From assembly GCF_000703165.1 (NCBI RefSeq), contig NZ_JNLQ01000002.1, positions 2,170,001 to 2,234,000 of the forward strand: 64,000 nucleotides of DNA, in the 5' to 3' direction. Shown one piece after another: positions 9,517 to 16,826 of the stretch. Under the pieces are notes generated by a model, which saw nothing but the letters and a program-made list of their open reading frames with translations, did not search any database and was not told the origin of the DNA. The position numbers and the translations under genes were made by a program. Position 1 is the stretch's first letter; the number at the start of each line of letters is the position of its first letter. The DNA is from Butyrivibrio sp. AE3004 (GTDB taxonomy: Bacteria; Bacillota; Clostridia; Lachnospirales; Lachnospiraceae).

Positions 9517-10914
9517 TTATCCCTCTCTTGTAGCTTTCATGCCCTTCTTGGCTTTATACATATTCGCATCGGCCCTGTCAAAAACACTGTCCACATCTTT
9601 ATCTGTTTGTCTGTCATAAATGGCATAGCCTATTGCTGCCGATATCTTTTCCCAAGGCTTAAGTTCATCATCATTTGCCATCATGATCATTTTTTCATTA
9701 AAAACATCTATAAGATTAAGAACATTGTAATAATCCGCATCCTTGAGGATTACCGTAAATTCGTCGCCGCCCACTCTGAATACCGGCGAGTGGGAAAAGA
9801 CATCGCATACTATTGCCGAAAGCTTTTTAATTGCATTATCTCCCTTTTCATGACCATAAGTATCATTTATGACTTTAAGGAAATTGAGATCGATCATTAC
9901 TATGCCAAATCTGGCTTTGCCGCTGTCAATTTCCTCCTGGAGAATTTCCACTTCCTGTTTATAAGCATTCTTGTTCCTTATGCCGGTGAGCGAATCCTTA
10001 TGTGCAAGCTCGTTCATATCAGCTGCTCTCTCCTCGGCAGTTGCAATTCCCTTTACGTATTCCCTCATGTCCTCCGTCATGCTTCGGACAGCCTTCGCCA
10101 GAGTCTCCACCTCATTATGGGTATGAATATCGGGATCTACGAATTTAAGTGCATTCGAATCTCTCTGCCCATGACTGCTGCTGGCAAACGATACGACACT
10201 GTTTTCAAGCTTTGTTATAGGAACAGTAATATTCTTCTGTGCCCAAAAAACAAAGCCCATCATGAATAATACACCGATAAAAAGGATGACCATTGTGTTC
10301 TCTATAGTAAACGAAATGATGTCCTTGTTAATTTCATCTATTTCCATATCTACTGCCAAAACCGCATAGGGTTCACCCGAAGATGTACGAAGAGCCATAG
10401 CGCCTGTATAATCGGTACTCCATTCCGTCTTCTCCTCGAAAAATGTGATACCATCACTATTCATGATCCTAAAAAAGGTCTTAACCGTGGGGACATCAAA
10501 CTCATCATCCGAAATCCACCCAAGCCATAGAAGATCGTCATCACCACTGTTTCTGTCTTTATAGTTTTCTGCTGAAAGAACGCTCATAACATTGCCTGTA
10601 GTCTCTGTATTAAGCGGCTTTATAATATAAAGATAATGAATGGTGAGTTCCTCCATTTCTCTGTCCATTACATCTCTCAGCTCATAAAACTTTTCACTTT
10701 CTTTACCGGTATCAACACAATTTTTCAGATCGTCATTATCAATAAAGCTCGCTGTATATTTAAGGACATCAGTAATATAAGCCCTATACCCCTTGTATAG
10801 AGCATTCTTATACCCTACGTAATTCATAATCCCAAGAACAATACAGAGCAGGATTATAAAGCACAGACATCCAATTGTAATGCTTTTGCCAAGCGGCTTT
10901 TTTGCATTAGACAT
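9517..10914 (-). CDS. Membrane-bound diguanylate cyclase
   Basis: Predicted to make cyclic di-GMP from two GTP in response to an extracellular signal. The 465-residue protein has a transmembrane helix (about 13-33), an extracellular sensor region of about 170 residues (Cache-like by layout only), a second helix (about 207-228), a HAMP-like linker and a GGDEF domain from about residue 303. The active-site motif GGDEF is intact near residue 382. The RxxD inhibitory site is not visible five residues before it, so product inhibition may be lost. GGGGAAAG precedes ATG. It stands alone, with terminators on both sides. Confidence 0.9.
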   Translation of the reverse strand: MSNAKKPLGKSITIGCLCFIILLCIVLGIMNYVGYKNALYKGYRAYITDVLKYTASFIDNDDLKNCVDTGKESEKFYELRDVMDREMEELTIHYLYIIKPLNTETTGNVMSVLSAENYKDRNSGDDDLLWLGWISDDEFDVPTVKTFFRIMNSDGITFFEEKTEWSTDYTGAMALRTSSGEPYAVLAVDMEIDEINKDIISFTIENTMVILFIGVLFMMGFVFWAQKNITVPITKLENSVVSFASSSHGQRDSNALKFVDPDIHTHNEVETLAKAVRSMTEDMREYVKGIATAEERAADMNELAHKDSLTGIRNKNAYKQEVEILQEEIDSGKARFGIVMIDLNFLKVINDTYGHEKGDNAIKKLSAIVCDVFSHSPVFRVGGDEFTVILKDADYYNVLNLIDVFNEKMIMMANDDELKPWEKISAAIGYAIYDRQTDKDVDSVFDRADANMYKAKKGMKATREG

Positions 10915-11077
10915 GTTCTTTCCCCGTCTTCTTTAGACAGACTGTTTGCGCACTTATAGCACATTTTTCCAATTTCAGTTATATTTTACCGAAAAATAGA
11001 ATATTTTTGTATTATGAAACAATAAAATATACATAATAAAATTGTAAACATCTCACTAAGTGCTCAGCTCAAATTAT

Positions 11078-11109
11078 AAAAAGCCCCGGGACTAACCCGA
11101 GGCCTTTTA
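11078..11109 (-). terminator. Terminator after ychF
   Basis: An 8-bp G/C stem (11083-11090 with 11096-11103) followed on the minus strand by T-rich sequence, 50 bp after the ychF stop codon. Confidence 0.8.
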
Positions 11110-11160
11110 TTCATGAATAATTATTCATTTATAAAAATCTGAAATTCAAAAAAATTTTAT

Positions 11161-12258
11161 TTAAACATTAAAGCGGAACAGAATTACATCTCCGTCCTGT
11201 ACCACATACTCTTTACCTTCCATGCGGACAAGTCCTTTTTCTCTTGCTGCAGAAAGAGAGCCCTCGCGAAGAAGATCTTCATAATTGATAACCTCTGCCT
11301 TAATGAAACCTCTCTCAAAATCAGTGTGGATCTTGCCGGCAGCCTGAGGAGCCTTTGTTCCAATCTTGATGGTCCAGGCTCTTGTCTCGTCCTCACCGGA
11401 TGTAAGGAAGCTCATAAGTCCGAGTGTTCTGTAGCTTGCTGCAATAAGCTTATCAAGACCTGACTCTGTAAGACCGAGGCTCTCAAGGAATTCAGCCTTT
11501 TCATCAGCTTCAAGTTCTGAAATCTCAGCTTCAATCTGAGCACTGATCACAAAGACTTCACTGCCCGATTTTGATGCAAGCTCGCGAACAGCAGCAACAT
11601 ATTTATTGGAAGCACCATCATCCGCAAGATCATCCTCAAGGACATTAGCCGCGTATATTACGGGTTTCCAGGTAAGAAGATCATATGTATTCATAAGCGC
11701 CTTCTCATCCTCATCATCAAGCTCAAGTTCTCTTGCCATTTTACCGTTTTCAAGAACAGTCTTAATCTTATTAAGAAGTTCAAGCTCTTTTGCTGCTGTC
11801 TTATCCATTCTGGCAGCCTTGGTGGTCTTGGCTATTCTTCTCTCAAGAACTTCAAGGTCAGCAAAAACAAGCTCAAGATTTATTGTCTCAATATCTCTTG
11901 CGGGATCAACACTACCGTCAACATGTACTACGTTAGGGTCATCAAAACATCTTACAACATGAACAATTGCATCTGTCTCACGAATATTTGCAAGGAACTG
12001 GTTTCCAAGGCCTTCGCCCTTAGATGCTCCCTTAACGAGTCCTGCGATATCAACGAACTCGATTGTAGCAGGTGTTACCTTCTTTGAATGATACAAATCT
12101 CCGAGCAGCTGCAGTCTCTTATCCGGAACTGCAACGATTCCTACATTAGGATCGATTGTTGCAAAGGGATAGTTAGCAGCAAGTGCTCCTGCGTTTGTAA
12201 GCGAATTGAAAAGGGTACTTTTTCCGACGTTCGGAAGCCCGACGATTCCTAATTTCAT
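11161..12258 (-). CDS. ychF: Redox-regulated ATPase YchF
   Basis: Obg-like P-loop protein that binds ATP in preference to GTP and associates with ribosomes. The 365 residues include the P-loop GLPNVGKS near residue 7, the G3 segment [20 protein letters not shown] near residue 69, NVLE in place of the usual NKxD, and a C-terminal TGS domain ending in [11 protein letters not shown]. The protein is complete, but its first five codons lie inside the left attachment repeat of the neighbouring element. Its ribosome binding site (GGAGG, 12261-12275 region) and promoter are therefore supplied by the element; the old ones now sit at 34792 and beyond. Confidence 0.96.
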   Translation of the reverse strand: MKLGIVGLPNVGKSTLFNSLTNAGALAANYPFATIDPNVGIVAVPDKRLQLLGDLYHSKKVTPATIEFVDIAGLVKGASKGEGLGNQFLANIRETDAIVHVVRCFDDPNVVHVDGSVDPARDIETINLELVFADLEVLERRIAKTTKAARMDKTAAKELELLNKIKTVLENGKMARELELDDEDEKALMNTYDLLTWKPVIYAANVLEDDLADDGASNKYVAAVRELASKSGSEVFVISAQIEAEISELEADEKAEFLESLGLTESGLDKLIAASYRTLGLMSFLTSGEDETRAWTIKIGTKAPQAAGKIHTDFERGFIKAEVINYEDLLREGSLSAAREKGLVRMEGKEYVVQDGDVILFRFNV

Positions 12259-12261
12259 TTT
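12243..12261. other. attL of the integrated element (ychF core)
   Basis: A 19-bp sequence covering ychF codons 1-5 is repeated at 34773-34791 with one mismatch, at a synonymous third-codon position. The integrase gene lies 130 bp inside this copy. The pair is read as attachment sites. Confidence 0.75.
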
Positions 12262-12389
12262 TTATTACCTCCAGCCCGTATTTACGGGATTCTTTCTATC
12301 TAGAATAATGAAATATACACCATTTTACACCAGAAATGATAAGTTTTGATTATTTTTTACTTCCCAACTTTTAAGCCAAATTATAAAGG
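12262..12389 (-). promoter_or_regulatory. Element-supplied leader of ychF
   Basis: Between integrase stop and ychF start, the minus strand shows an extended -10-like TGGTGTAAAAT near 12320, a small stem (12275-12281 with 12282-12288) and GGAGG before ATG. It presumably drives ychF after integration, with or without read-through from the integrase gene. The promoter call is by eye only. Confidence 0.4.
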
Positions 12390-13565
12390 CTATACAGCAG
12401 CCTCAAACTGTCTTATCGCAAGAAGTAAAGAATCATCAGTCACATGTACATAAGTATCCATCGTAGTGGATAGCTGAGCATGTCCCAAAATCTTTTGAAG
12501 AGATTTCGGATTGACTCCTCTCTCAATACATCTGGTTGCAAATGTGTGTCTTAATGCGTGCATACAAAAAGGTTTTATTCCTGCCTTGTCACATATCTTA
12601 TATAGGTTGGTATCGTAAGTAGAATTCTTAATTGGCTCACCTGTACGAAAGTTAACAAATATCAAGTCCTTCATGCAAACTTCTCTATCAAGCCCTGTCC
12701 TCGGATCAATGAAAGTCAACACTTGAGATAGTGCCATGGACTCTTTTCTAGTACTTCTTTTTTGATATAAGCCATATAAAATCTCAAAAGCTTCTTCTGT
12801 AAGCGGAATTGTTCTAAATCCTGCCATTGTTTTCGGAGGACCAGCTCTCCAATAACCACGCTCATGTCTGTACTCTAAAGCCTTATCAATTGTAATGGTC
12901 CGATTTTCAATATCAAAGCTGTCCCAGGTAAGGCCTATCAATTCTCCGGTTCTAAGCCCAGTCTGCAAAAGTAGCCTAAACTGTTTTGCATTATGATTCT
13001 TGTCTGCGAACTCAAGAAATCTTTCCTGCTCGTCTATCGTCAATACTCTTCGAGGCACCTTTACTTTTTTCATCTTAAAGTTGACGGCGTCCAGCGGATG
13101 CTTAACTATCAGATCATTCATCAAAGCCGATTTAAACATAGAGCCAATACATATATATGTCTGATAAACTGTGGATATTGCATATTCCGTCTGCATTTCA
13201 TTGAAAATCTGCTGACAATGCATAGGTTTAACATCAATCAGAAGCATTTTCCCAATATAGCTTTGAACATTATTATAGTAACGTTCTCTATAGTTTCTTA
13301 TTGTATTGGGTGATAGCCCCTGCTTAAAAGTCTTTATCCAGTACAAAAACCACTCGTCTACAGTCATATTATATTCAATAGCTGTGTCAGAATGTTTTTC
13401 ATCCTCAAGTTTACTGATTGTTATCCACTTTTTCGCATCTACTACACCATCAAAATATTTTTCTACTCTTTTTCCACTCTTATTCGTAAATCTGGCTGAA
13501 TATAACCCATCCTTTCTTTGCACAATACCTTCACCGATCTCTCGGCCTCTTAAATCTTTGCCCAA
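12390..13565 (-). CDS. Tyrosine recombinase (Tn916/phage-type integrase)
   Basis: Site-specific integrase expected to insert and excise the element at the ychF core. The 391-residue protein has an N-terminal arm-binding-like region (GLYSARFTNKSGKRVEKYF), a core-binding SAM-like domain (about 65-165) and a catalytic domain with Arg in TGLRTGEL, HALRHTFATR, the LGHAQLSTT box and the nucleophile Tyr in TMDTYVHV. All catalytic positions are present. Start is TTG with AAGGAG eight bases upstream. The gene points toward attL, as is common for integrases next to their attachment site. No excisionase gene is recognised nearby. Confidence 0.93.
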   Translation of the reverse strand: MGKDLRGREIGEGIVQRKDGLYSARFTNKSGKRVEKYFDGVVDAKKWITISKLEDEKHSDTAIEYNMTVDEWFLYWIKTFKQGLSPNTIRNYRERYYNNVQSYIGKMLLIDVKPMHCQQIFNEMQTEYAISTVYQTYICIGSMFKSALMNDLIVKHPLDAVNFKMKKVKVPRRVLTIDEQERFLEFADKNHNAKQFRLLLQTGLRTGELIGLTWDSFDIENRTITIDKALEYRHERGYWRAGPPKTMAGFRTIPLTEEAFEILYGLYQKRSTRKESMALSQVLTFIDPRTGLDREVCMKDLIFVNFRTGEPIKNSTYDTNLYKICDKAGIKPFCMHALRHTFATRCIERGVNPKSLQKILGHAQLSTTMDTYVHVTDDSLLLAIRQFEAAV

Positions 13566-13671
13566 AATAATACTCCTTCATATTAAAAGAAGCATCATCA
13601 CGCGTGTATAAAAATAACATAGAACACCCATTTTTTCAACCATATCAGCCTCCGTCAAATGAGCTCCACGT

Positions 13672-14042
13672 TACCTTCAATGGAATTCATCAAACGTCTT
13701 ATACAGCACATACCAGAAAAAGACTTTAAGATGATACGTTATTATGGCGTGTATGGTCGTCATAGGGAGTCAGACAAAAAACTTTACCGTCTGATTCATC
13801 CTTCCAAAAAGCCATTCTTTAAATCATTCCTTCAATGGCGTTCATGTATCCTGTCAGCATTCGGATATGATCCATTAAGTTGTCCCAAATGCAACAGCAC
13901 CATGAAATTTCTCGAGTTGCGCTTCAACCACAAACGTGTTTCTCTCGAAGACTTATACGAAAAGACAATGGGAAAATGCCGTCCCAAGAGCAGAGCTCCG
14001 TCTACAAAAATCGGCATTGTTCCCTCGTATTCCTGCGCATGA
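13672..14042 (+). pseudogene. 3' fragment of IS91-type transposase
   Basis: Encodes only the last ~123 residues of the transposase that is complete at 36830-38047. The 662-bp block 13672-14333 matches 37677-38338 without gaps; I see two base differences, one of them synonymous. The HUH and zinc-finger parts are missing, so it cannot be active. An open frame continues a few codons upstream into unrelated DNA. It is a very recent partial copy, inserted inside the ychF element. Confidence 0.9.
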
Positions 14043-14069
14043 TAAAATCATGCTACAGGAGGAACAGCC

Positions 14070-14234
14070 ATGGCTAGTAAAGAACTAATAGCAAAGCTTA
14101 GAGAGAAATACATCCAGAATCCGCCGGAAGGCATGTCGGCGAATGAAATCCGCGAGATGGACGATGAAGACCTTCTCGATATGGATTACTTTATGCATGA
14201 AGATGATGAATTCTTTGATGAGGTAGATTGGTAA
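14070..14234 (+). CDS. Small acidic protein of the IS91-like element (copy 1)
   Basis: A 54-residue protein with a basic/neutral helix at the start (MASKELIAKLREKYIQNPP) and a very acidic C-terminus (EMDDEDLLDMDYFMHEDDEF). AGGAGG lies eight bases before ATG and 27 bp after the transposase stop. It is identical in the copy at 38075-38239 and travels with the element. Function unknown; an acidic partner of the transposase or a DNA mimic are guesses only. Confidence 0.7.
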   Translation: MASKELIAKLREKYIQNPPEGMSANEIREMDDEDLLDMDYFMHEDDEFFDEVDW

Positions 14235-14330
14235 TTCATAACCAACATACCTCCGCTTTGCGTGGCCCGGTCTTGCCGGGCCTTTTAATTCAAGGTTTCG
14301 CCGCCAAGGCGAAATTTCCTATTAAATAAA

Positions 14331-14371
14331 AAAGAGCCTACTTCTCCGGTTAAGGAAAAGCAGGCTCTCCA
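14331..14371 (-). terminator. Terminator after KTR gene
   Basis: A stem GAGCCTGCTTTTCC/GGAGAAGTAGGCTC with minus-strand T-run, just after the stop codon of the KTR protein gene. The IS91-like right end abuts its T-tract. Confidence 0.75.
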
Positions 14372-14376
14372 CATTT

Positions 14377-14553
14377 TCATGTGCCTGGCTCGGCGCTTTT
14401 TTCTATCTTGAATTCTATAACATTTACAATTATTGTTTTCTTACACTTGTGACAATAAAGTGGAAAACGAATAAGAACTGTATCTTCATTAACTTTAGTT
14501 CTCGTCTTCGCATCACAATCCGGGCATCTCAGCCACCTTGAATTATCTTCCAT
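14377..14553 (-). CDS. Cysteine-rich KTR-type small protein
   Basis: A 58-residue protein that matches the Cys_rich_KTR family by eye: RCPDCDAKTRTKVNEDT followed by FPLYCHKCKKTIIVNV. The four cysteines form two CxxC knuckles that probably hold zinc. Such proteins are common in mobile elements of Firmicutes; role unknown, perhaps regulatory. A LytTR-type operator (14639-14671) lies 86 bp upstream of its ATG and a terminator follows, so it may be a one-gene unit of the regulon. Confidence 0.75.
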   Translation of the reverse strand: MEDNSRWLRCPDCDAKTRTKVNEDTVLIRFPLYCHKCKKTIIVNVIEFKIEKSAEPGT

Positions 14554-14638
14554 TTCTTAATTATTTCGTTTATCTTGTCCCCTACAAAAGCAACAGTAAG
14601 TTTCTATCACATTGCTGCATGATAATCAATGCATATTT

Positions 14639-14671
14639 CATGAATGGACCTTTTTATGTCATGAATGGATT
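14639..14671 (-). promoter_or_regulatory. LytTR-type operator A
   Basis: Two perfect copies of TCCATTCATG (minus strand) start 21 bp apart, with an A-rich spacer ATAAAAAGG. The spacing is that expected for a LytTR dimer. It lies upstream of the KTR gene and downstream of the EF-hand protein gene. Confidence 0.65.
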
Positions 14672-14685
14672 ACTATTATCAATTG

Positions 14686-15678
14686 TCAGGCAAGTTTATT
14701 TCGCTCCTGCAGCATTTCCCGACGCTCAATAGCTTCCTCAGTCAATTGTTTCTGATAATCCTTTTTATTGTAATACTCTTCAAGCTGCTTCTTTTGTCTG
14801 GCAGCTTTTTGAGCTCTCCTCTGCGCGTTAGTATTATTATTGTTTCTCTGTCGATTCTGAGTACTCTGATTTCTTATCTGTTCCATCAACTGGTCTAGCT
14901 TTTCTTCATCCGATAATAGCTCAGCCTCGCGTCCTTTTATAGCCATATCCACATGCTGAATAGTCCCTGCTCCCCCGTTCTCTTTTAGGAACATGCCTGT
15001 TTTCCGGATCTTTCCGTCAAGAACCTGATCTGCACCATCCATTCTGAATTCTGTTTCTTCTGCTCCAAGGAAAATCGCTCCGACACCTGCATCCTTAAGA
15101 CTCTTTAATTCATCACCGCTTTCAGTCTTGTACCACACTTTGAGCTGATCAAAAACCTCATCATTTTCATCTATCCATCCATTTCCATCTATGTCATATT
15201 CTGCAAGATCCTTGAAGCCATCACCACTTTTCACTCCAAAAAGCTCATTTCCATCGTTAATCTTGCCATCTCCATTTTTATCCAGTGTAAGGAACCCGCT
15301 TCCTTCACCAAGCGTAGATATCTCATCCTCTTTTCCATCAGCATCCAGGTCAAATTTGAATTTCTTATCACTAAGCTCTGCAGTGTCGGATCCTGTATTT
15401 ATGATAAGTGGATCAAACAGCGCATCTAAAGGGGAAGCCATCGGTACAAAAACTTCTGACACTTTGCATCGTTCCATAGAGGCGTTCATATTAACATCAA
15501 TGCTTCTACCATCTGTAGTTTTGACTGTTCCCTTGGCTTCATAGGTTGTCGTTTCAGTCTCAGTTGTTTTATCGACGAGACCAACAAATCCCATGTTGCT
15601 GCCTTTTCCAGTTTGGCCGTACTGTTTATCATAATACCTTGAAGCTGCACTGTTTATTTCACTCTGATCAATTCGCAT
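14686..15678 (-). CDS. EF-hand/RTX-associated-like calcium-binding protein
   Basis: A 330-residue protein without signal peptide. The middle contains calcium-loop patterns FDLDADGKEDE (about 107-117), LDKNGDGKIND (132-142) and YDIDGNGWIDENDE (161-174), then FDQLKVW. This order (FDLD.DG...LD.NG.GKI..G.ELFG...DL...D.NG...I...D..W..L.VW) recalls the segment found before RTX repeats in large secreted proteins of Gram-negative bacteria. The last 75 residues are Gln/Arg/Asn-rich and probably coiled coil. AAGGAGGG precedes ATG. It follows the FliD-C-like gene and probably shares operator B. Predicted to bind calcium; secretion route unknown. Confidence 0.65.
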   Translation of the reverse strand: MRIDQSEINSAASRYYDKQYGQTGKGSNMGFVGLVDKTTETETTTYEAKGTVKTTDGRSIDVNMNASMERCKVSEVFVPMASPLDALFDPLIINTGSDTAELSDKKFKFDLDADGKEDEISTLGEGSGFLTLDKNGDGKINDGNELFGVKSGDGFKDLAEYDIDGNGWIDENDEVFDQLKVWYKTESGDELKSLKDAGVGAIFLGAEETEFRMDGADQVLDGKIRKTGMFLKENGGAGTIQHVDMAIKGREAELLSDEEKLDQLMEQIRNQSTQNRQRNNNNTNAQRRAQKAARQKKQLEEYYNKKDYQKQLTEEAIERREMLQERNKLA

Positions 15679-15723
15679 ATAGAGCCCTCCTTAAGCTTCT
15701 GTCAAATATCTCACTGCAAGCTT

Positions 15724-15795
15724 CACTAAGTTCGAAAAAACCTCACTAAGTGAACTTGCATGGCTCGCACTAAGTTCGGCAATACCTCACTAAGT
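15724..15795. repeat. Four CACTAAGT repeats in a 44-bp tandem pattern
   Basis: CACTAAGT occurs at 15724, 15744, 15768 and 15788, so spacings are 20, 24 and 20 bp: a diverged 44-bp unit present twice. It fills the gap between the FliD-C-like and EF-hand genes. A related CACTAAGTGCTCAGCTC stretch lies at 11054 outside the element. Confidence 0.7.
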
Positions 15796-15844
15796 GCTCT
15801 GCTCAAAAAGCGCTTTCCGTAGCTTTAATCTATGTAGTTTTCCC

Positions 15845-16714
15845 TTACGCCAGCCAGTTTCCTAAAAATGATGAAAGTCCATAGTTCCCGGTAAGCCCAT
15901 AGCTGCTTCCTAACCCATAACTACTCATCAATCCATAAAGGCTGTTGGTCCCATACAATCCATTGCTGCCATAAGCACTGGTTGTACTATTCCTTACAGC
16001 TGTCGCAGCCACACTCTGAATCAGTGTAGAATTAGAACGGATTCTCTGACCAAATGAACCTTCCCGTCCAAGCAGGTTTTTGACTTTATCCTTATCAGCT
16101 GCCTTAAATTTCTTTTCATCAATGCTTAGTGTTCCATTTTTGCTGTTATAGCTGATACCAATTTCACTAAGAGCATTTTTATTGCCGGCAGCATCATTTT
16201 TCATGGCAGTGGCTCTGGTTCCGATAATTGTAGCTGTGCTGTTCTTTGCCTGCGAAACTATGTCATTATATCCATCAACAAGATTCTTTGCACTGTTATA
16301 CAGCTCATCAGTATTTTTATCATTGTAGATATAATCGCTGCCAAGTGCCTTCCCGGCTGCCTCAGCCTTTACACCGCCCTCAAGCACTGAACTGTTTGCT
16401 CTGGCAGAACTACCATAAAGCTTGTTATACAGATTGCTGTTTCCCGTTGAACGGATATTTCCAGCGTTTCCATACCTGCCTGATGAAAAAGCTCCAGTAT
16501 TTTTTCGAGTGCCTGATTCAACAGCCTCTCGTCTTTCTGCCCTGGACATTTTCATAAAAGTATCCGCATAGCTTGCCTGTGCAACAGCCTGACCTTTGGT
16601 AAGCTGTTGTCTTCCACTTTTTCTTACGGATCCCGTTCCATAGCCACTCCAAACTGAGCCGGCACCACCGATCCTGCTCATTAGCGCGCCTACATAATCC
16701 ATCCCAAAATTCAT
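15845..16714 (-). CDS. FliD-C-like protein with Tyr/Gly/Ser-rich tail
   Basis: A 289-residue protein of unknown function. Residues about 140-225 resemble the C-terminal region of the flagellar cap protein FliD: a helix LVDGYNDIVSQAKNS, then ALSEIGISYNSKNGTLSIDEKKFKAA. The N-terminal half is Ser/Gly-rich. The last ~45 residues are built of short YGL/SYG repeats (SSYGLGSSYGLTGNYGL), a low-complexity, possibly aggregating tail. No signal peptide or membrane segment; GAGGAGG precedes ATG. No flagellar genes are nearby. A paralogue lies at 26949-27731. Operator B sits 62 bp upstream, so the adjacent LytTR system probably controls it. Confidence 0.6.
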   Translation of the reverse strand: MNFGMDYVGALMSRIGGAGSVWSGYGTGSVRKSGRQQLTKGQAVAQASYADTFMKMSRAERREAVESGTRKNTGAFSSGRYGNAGNIRSTGNSNLYNKLYGSSARANSSVLEGGVKAEAAGKALGSDYIYNDKNTDELYNSAKNLVDGYNDIVSQAKNSTATIIGTRATAMKNDAAGNKNALSEIGISYNSKNGTLSIDEKKFKAADKDKVKNLLGREGSFGQRIRSNSTLIQSVAATAVRNSTTSAYGSNGLYGTNSLYGLMSSYGLGSSYGLTGNYGLSSFLGNWLA

Positions 16715-16775
16715 GCGATCACCTCCTCACAAGGAGCTTTTTCCTTTGCTATTTCAAGTATCGTCCATGAAATGA

Positions 16776-16826
16776 GACAATTAAATAGGATTGTAACGAA
16801 CGGACAGTTTAATGTAATGAATAGTC
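16776..16826 (-). promoter_or_regulatory. LytTR-type operator B
   Basis: Minus strand repeats TCCGTTCGT and ACTATTCAT start 21 bp apart with a TAAACTG spacer; a third, weaker half-site (CATGAAATGA on the plus strand) lies 19 bp away. It overlaps the histidine kinase stop codon and precedes the FliD-C-like gene. Confidence 0.55.

Larger units (their letters stand above)
13672..14333 (+). mobile_element. Truncated IS91-like element, right end
   Basis: Contains the transposase tail, the small acidic gene and two end hairpins (around 14266-14283 and 14298-14315). Identity with the full copy stops in the A-tract at 14333/38338, which defines the right terminus. Confidence 0.85.

Noticed and set aside
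13659-14042. Separate gene of 127 codons
   Set aside because: All but the first codons are the end of the IS91-like transposase; the start lies in foreign DNA.
15705-15810. Short regular repeats as a CRISPR array
   Set aside because: The words are only 8 bp, only four are present, spacing alternates 20/24 and no cas gene is near.
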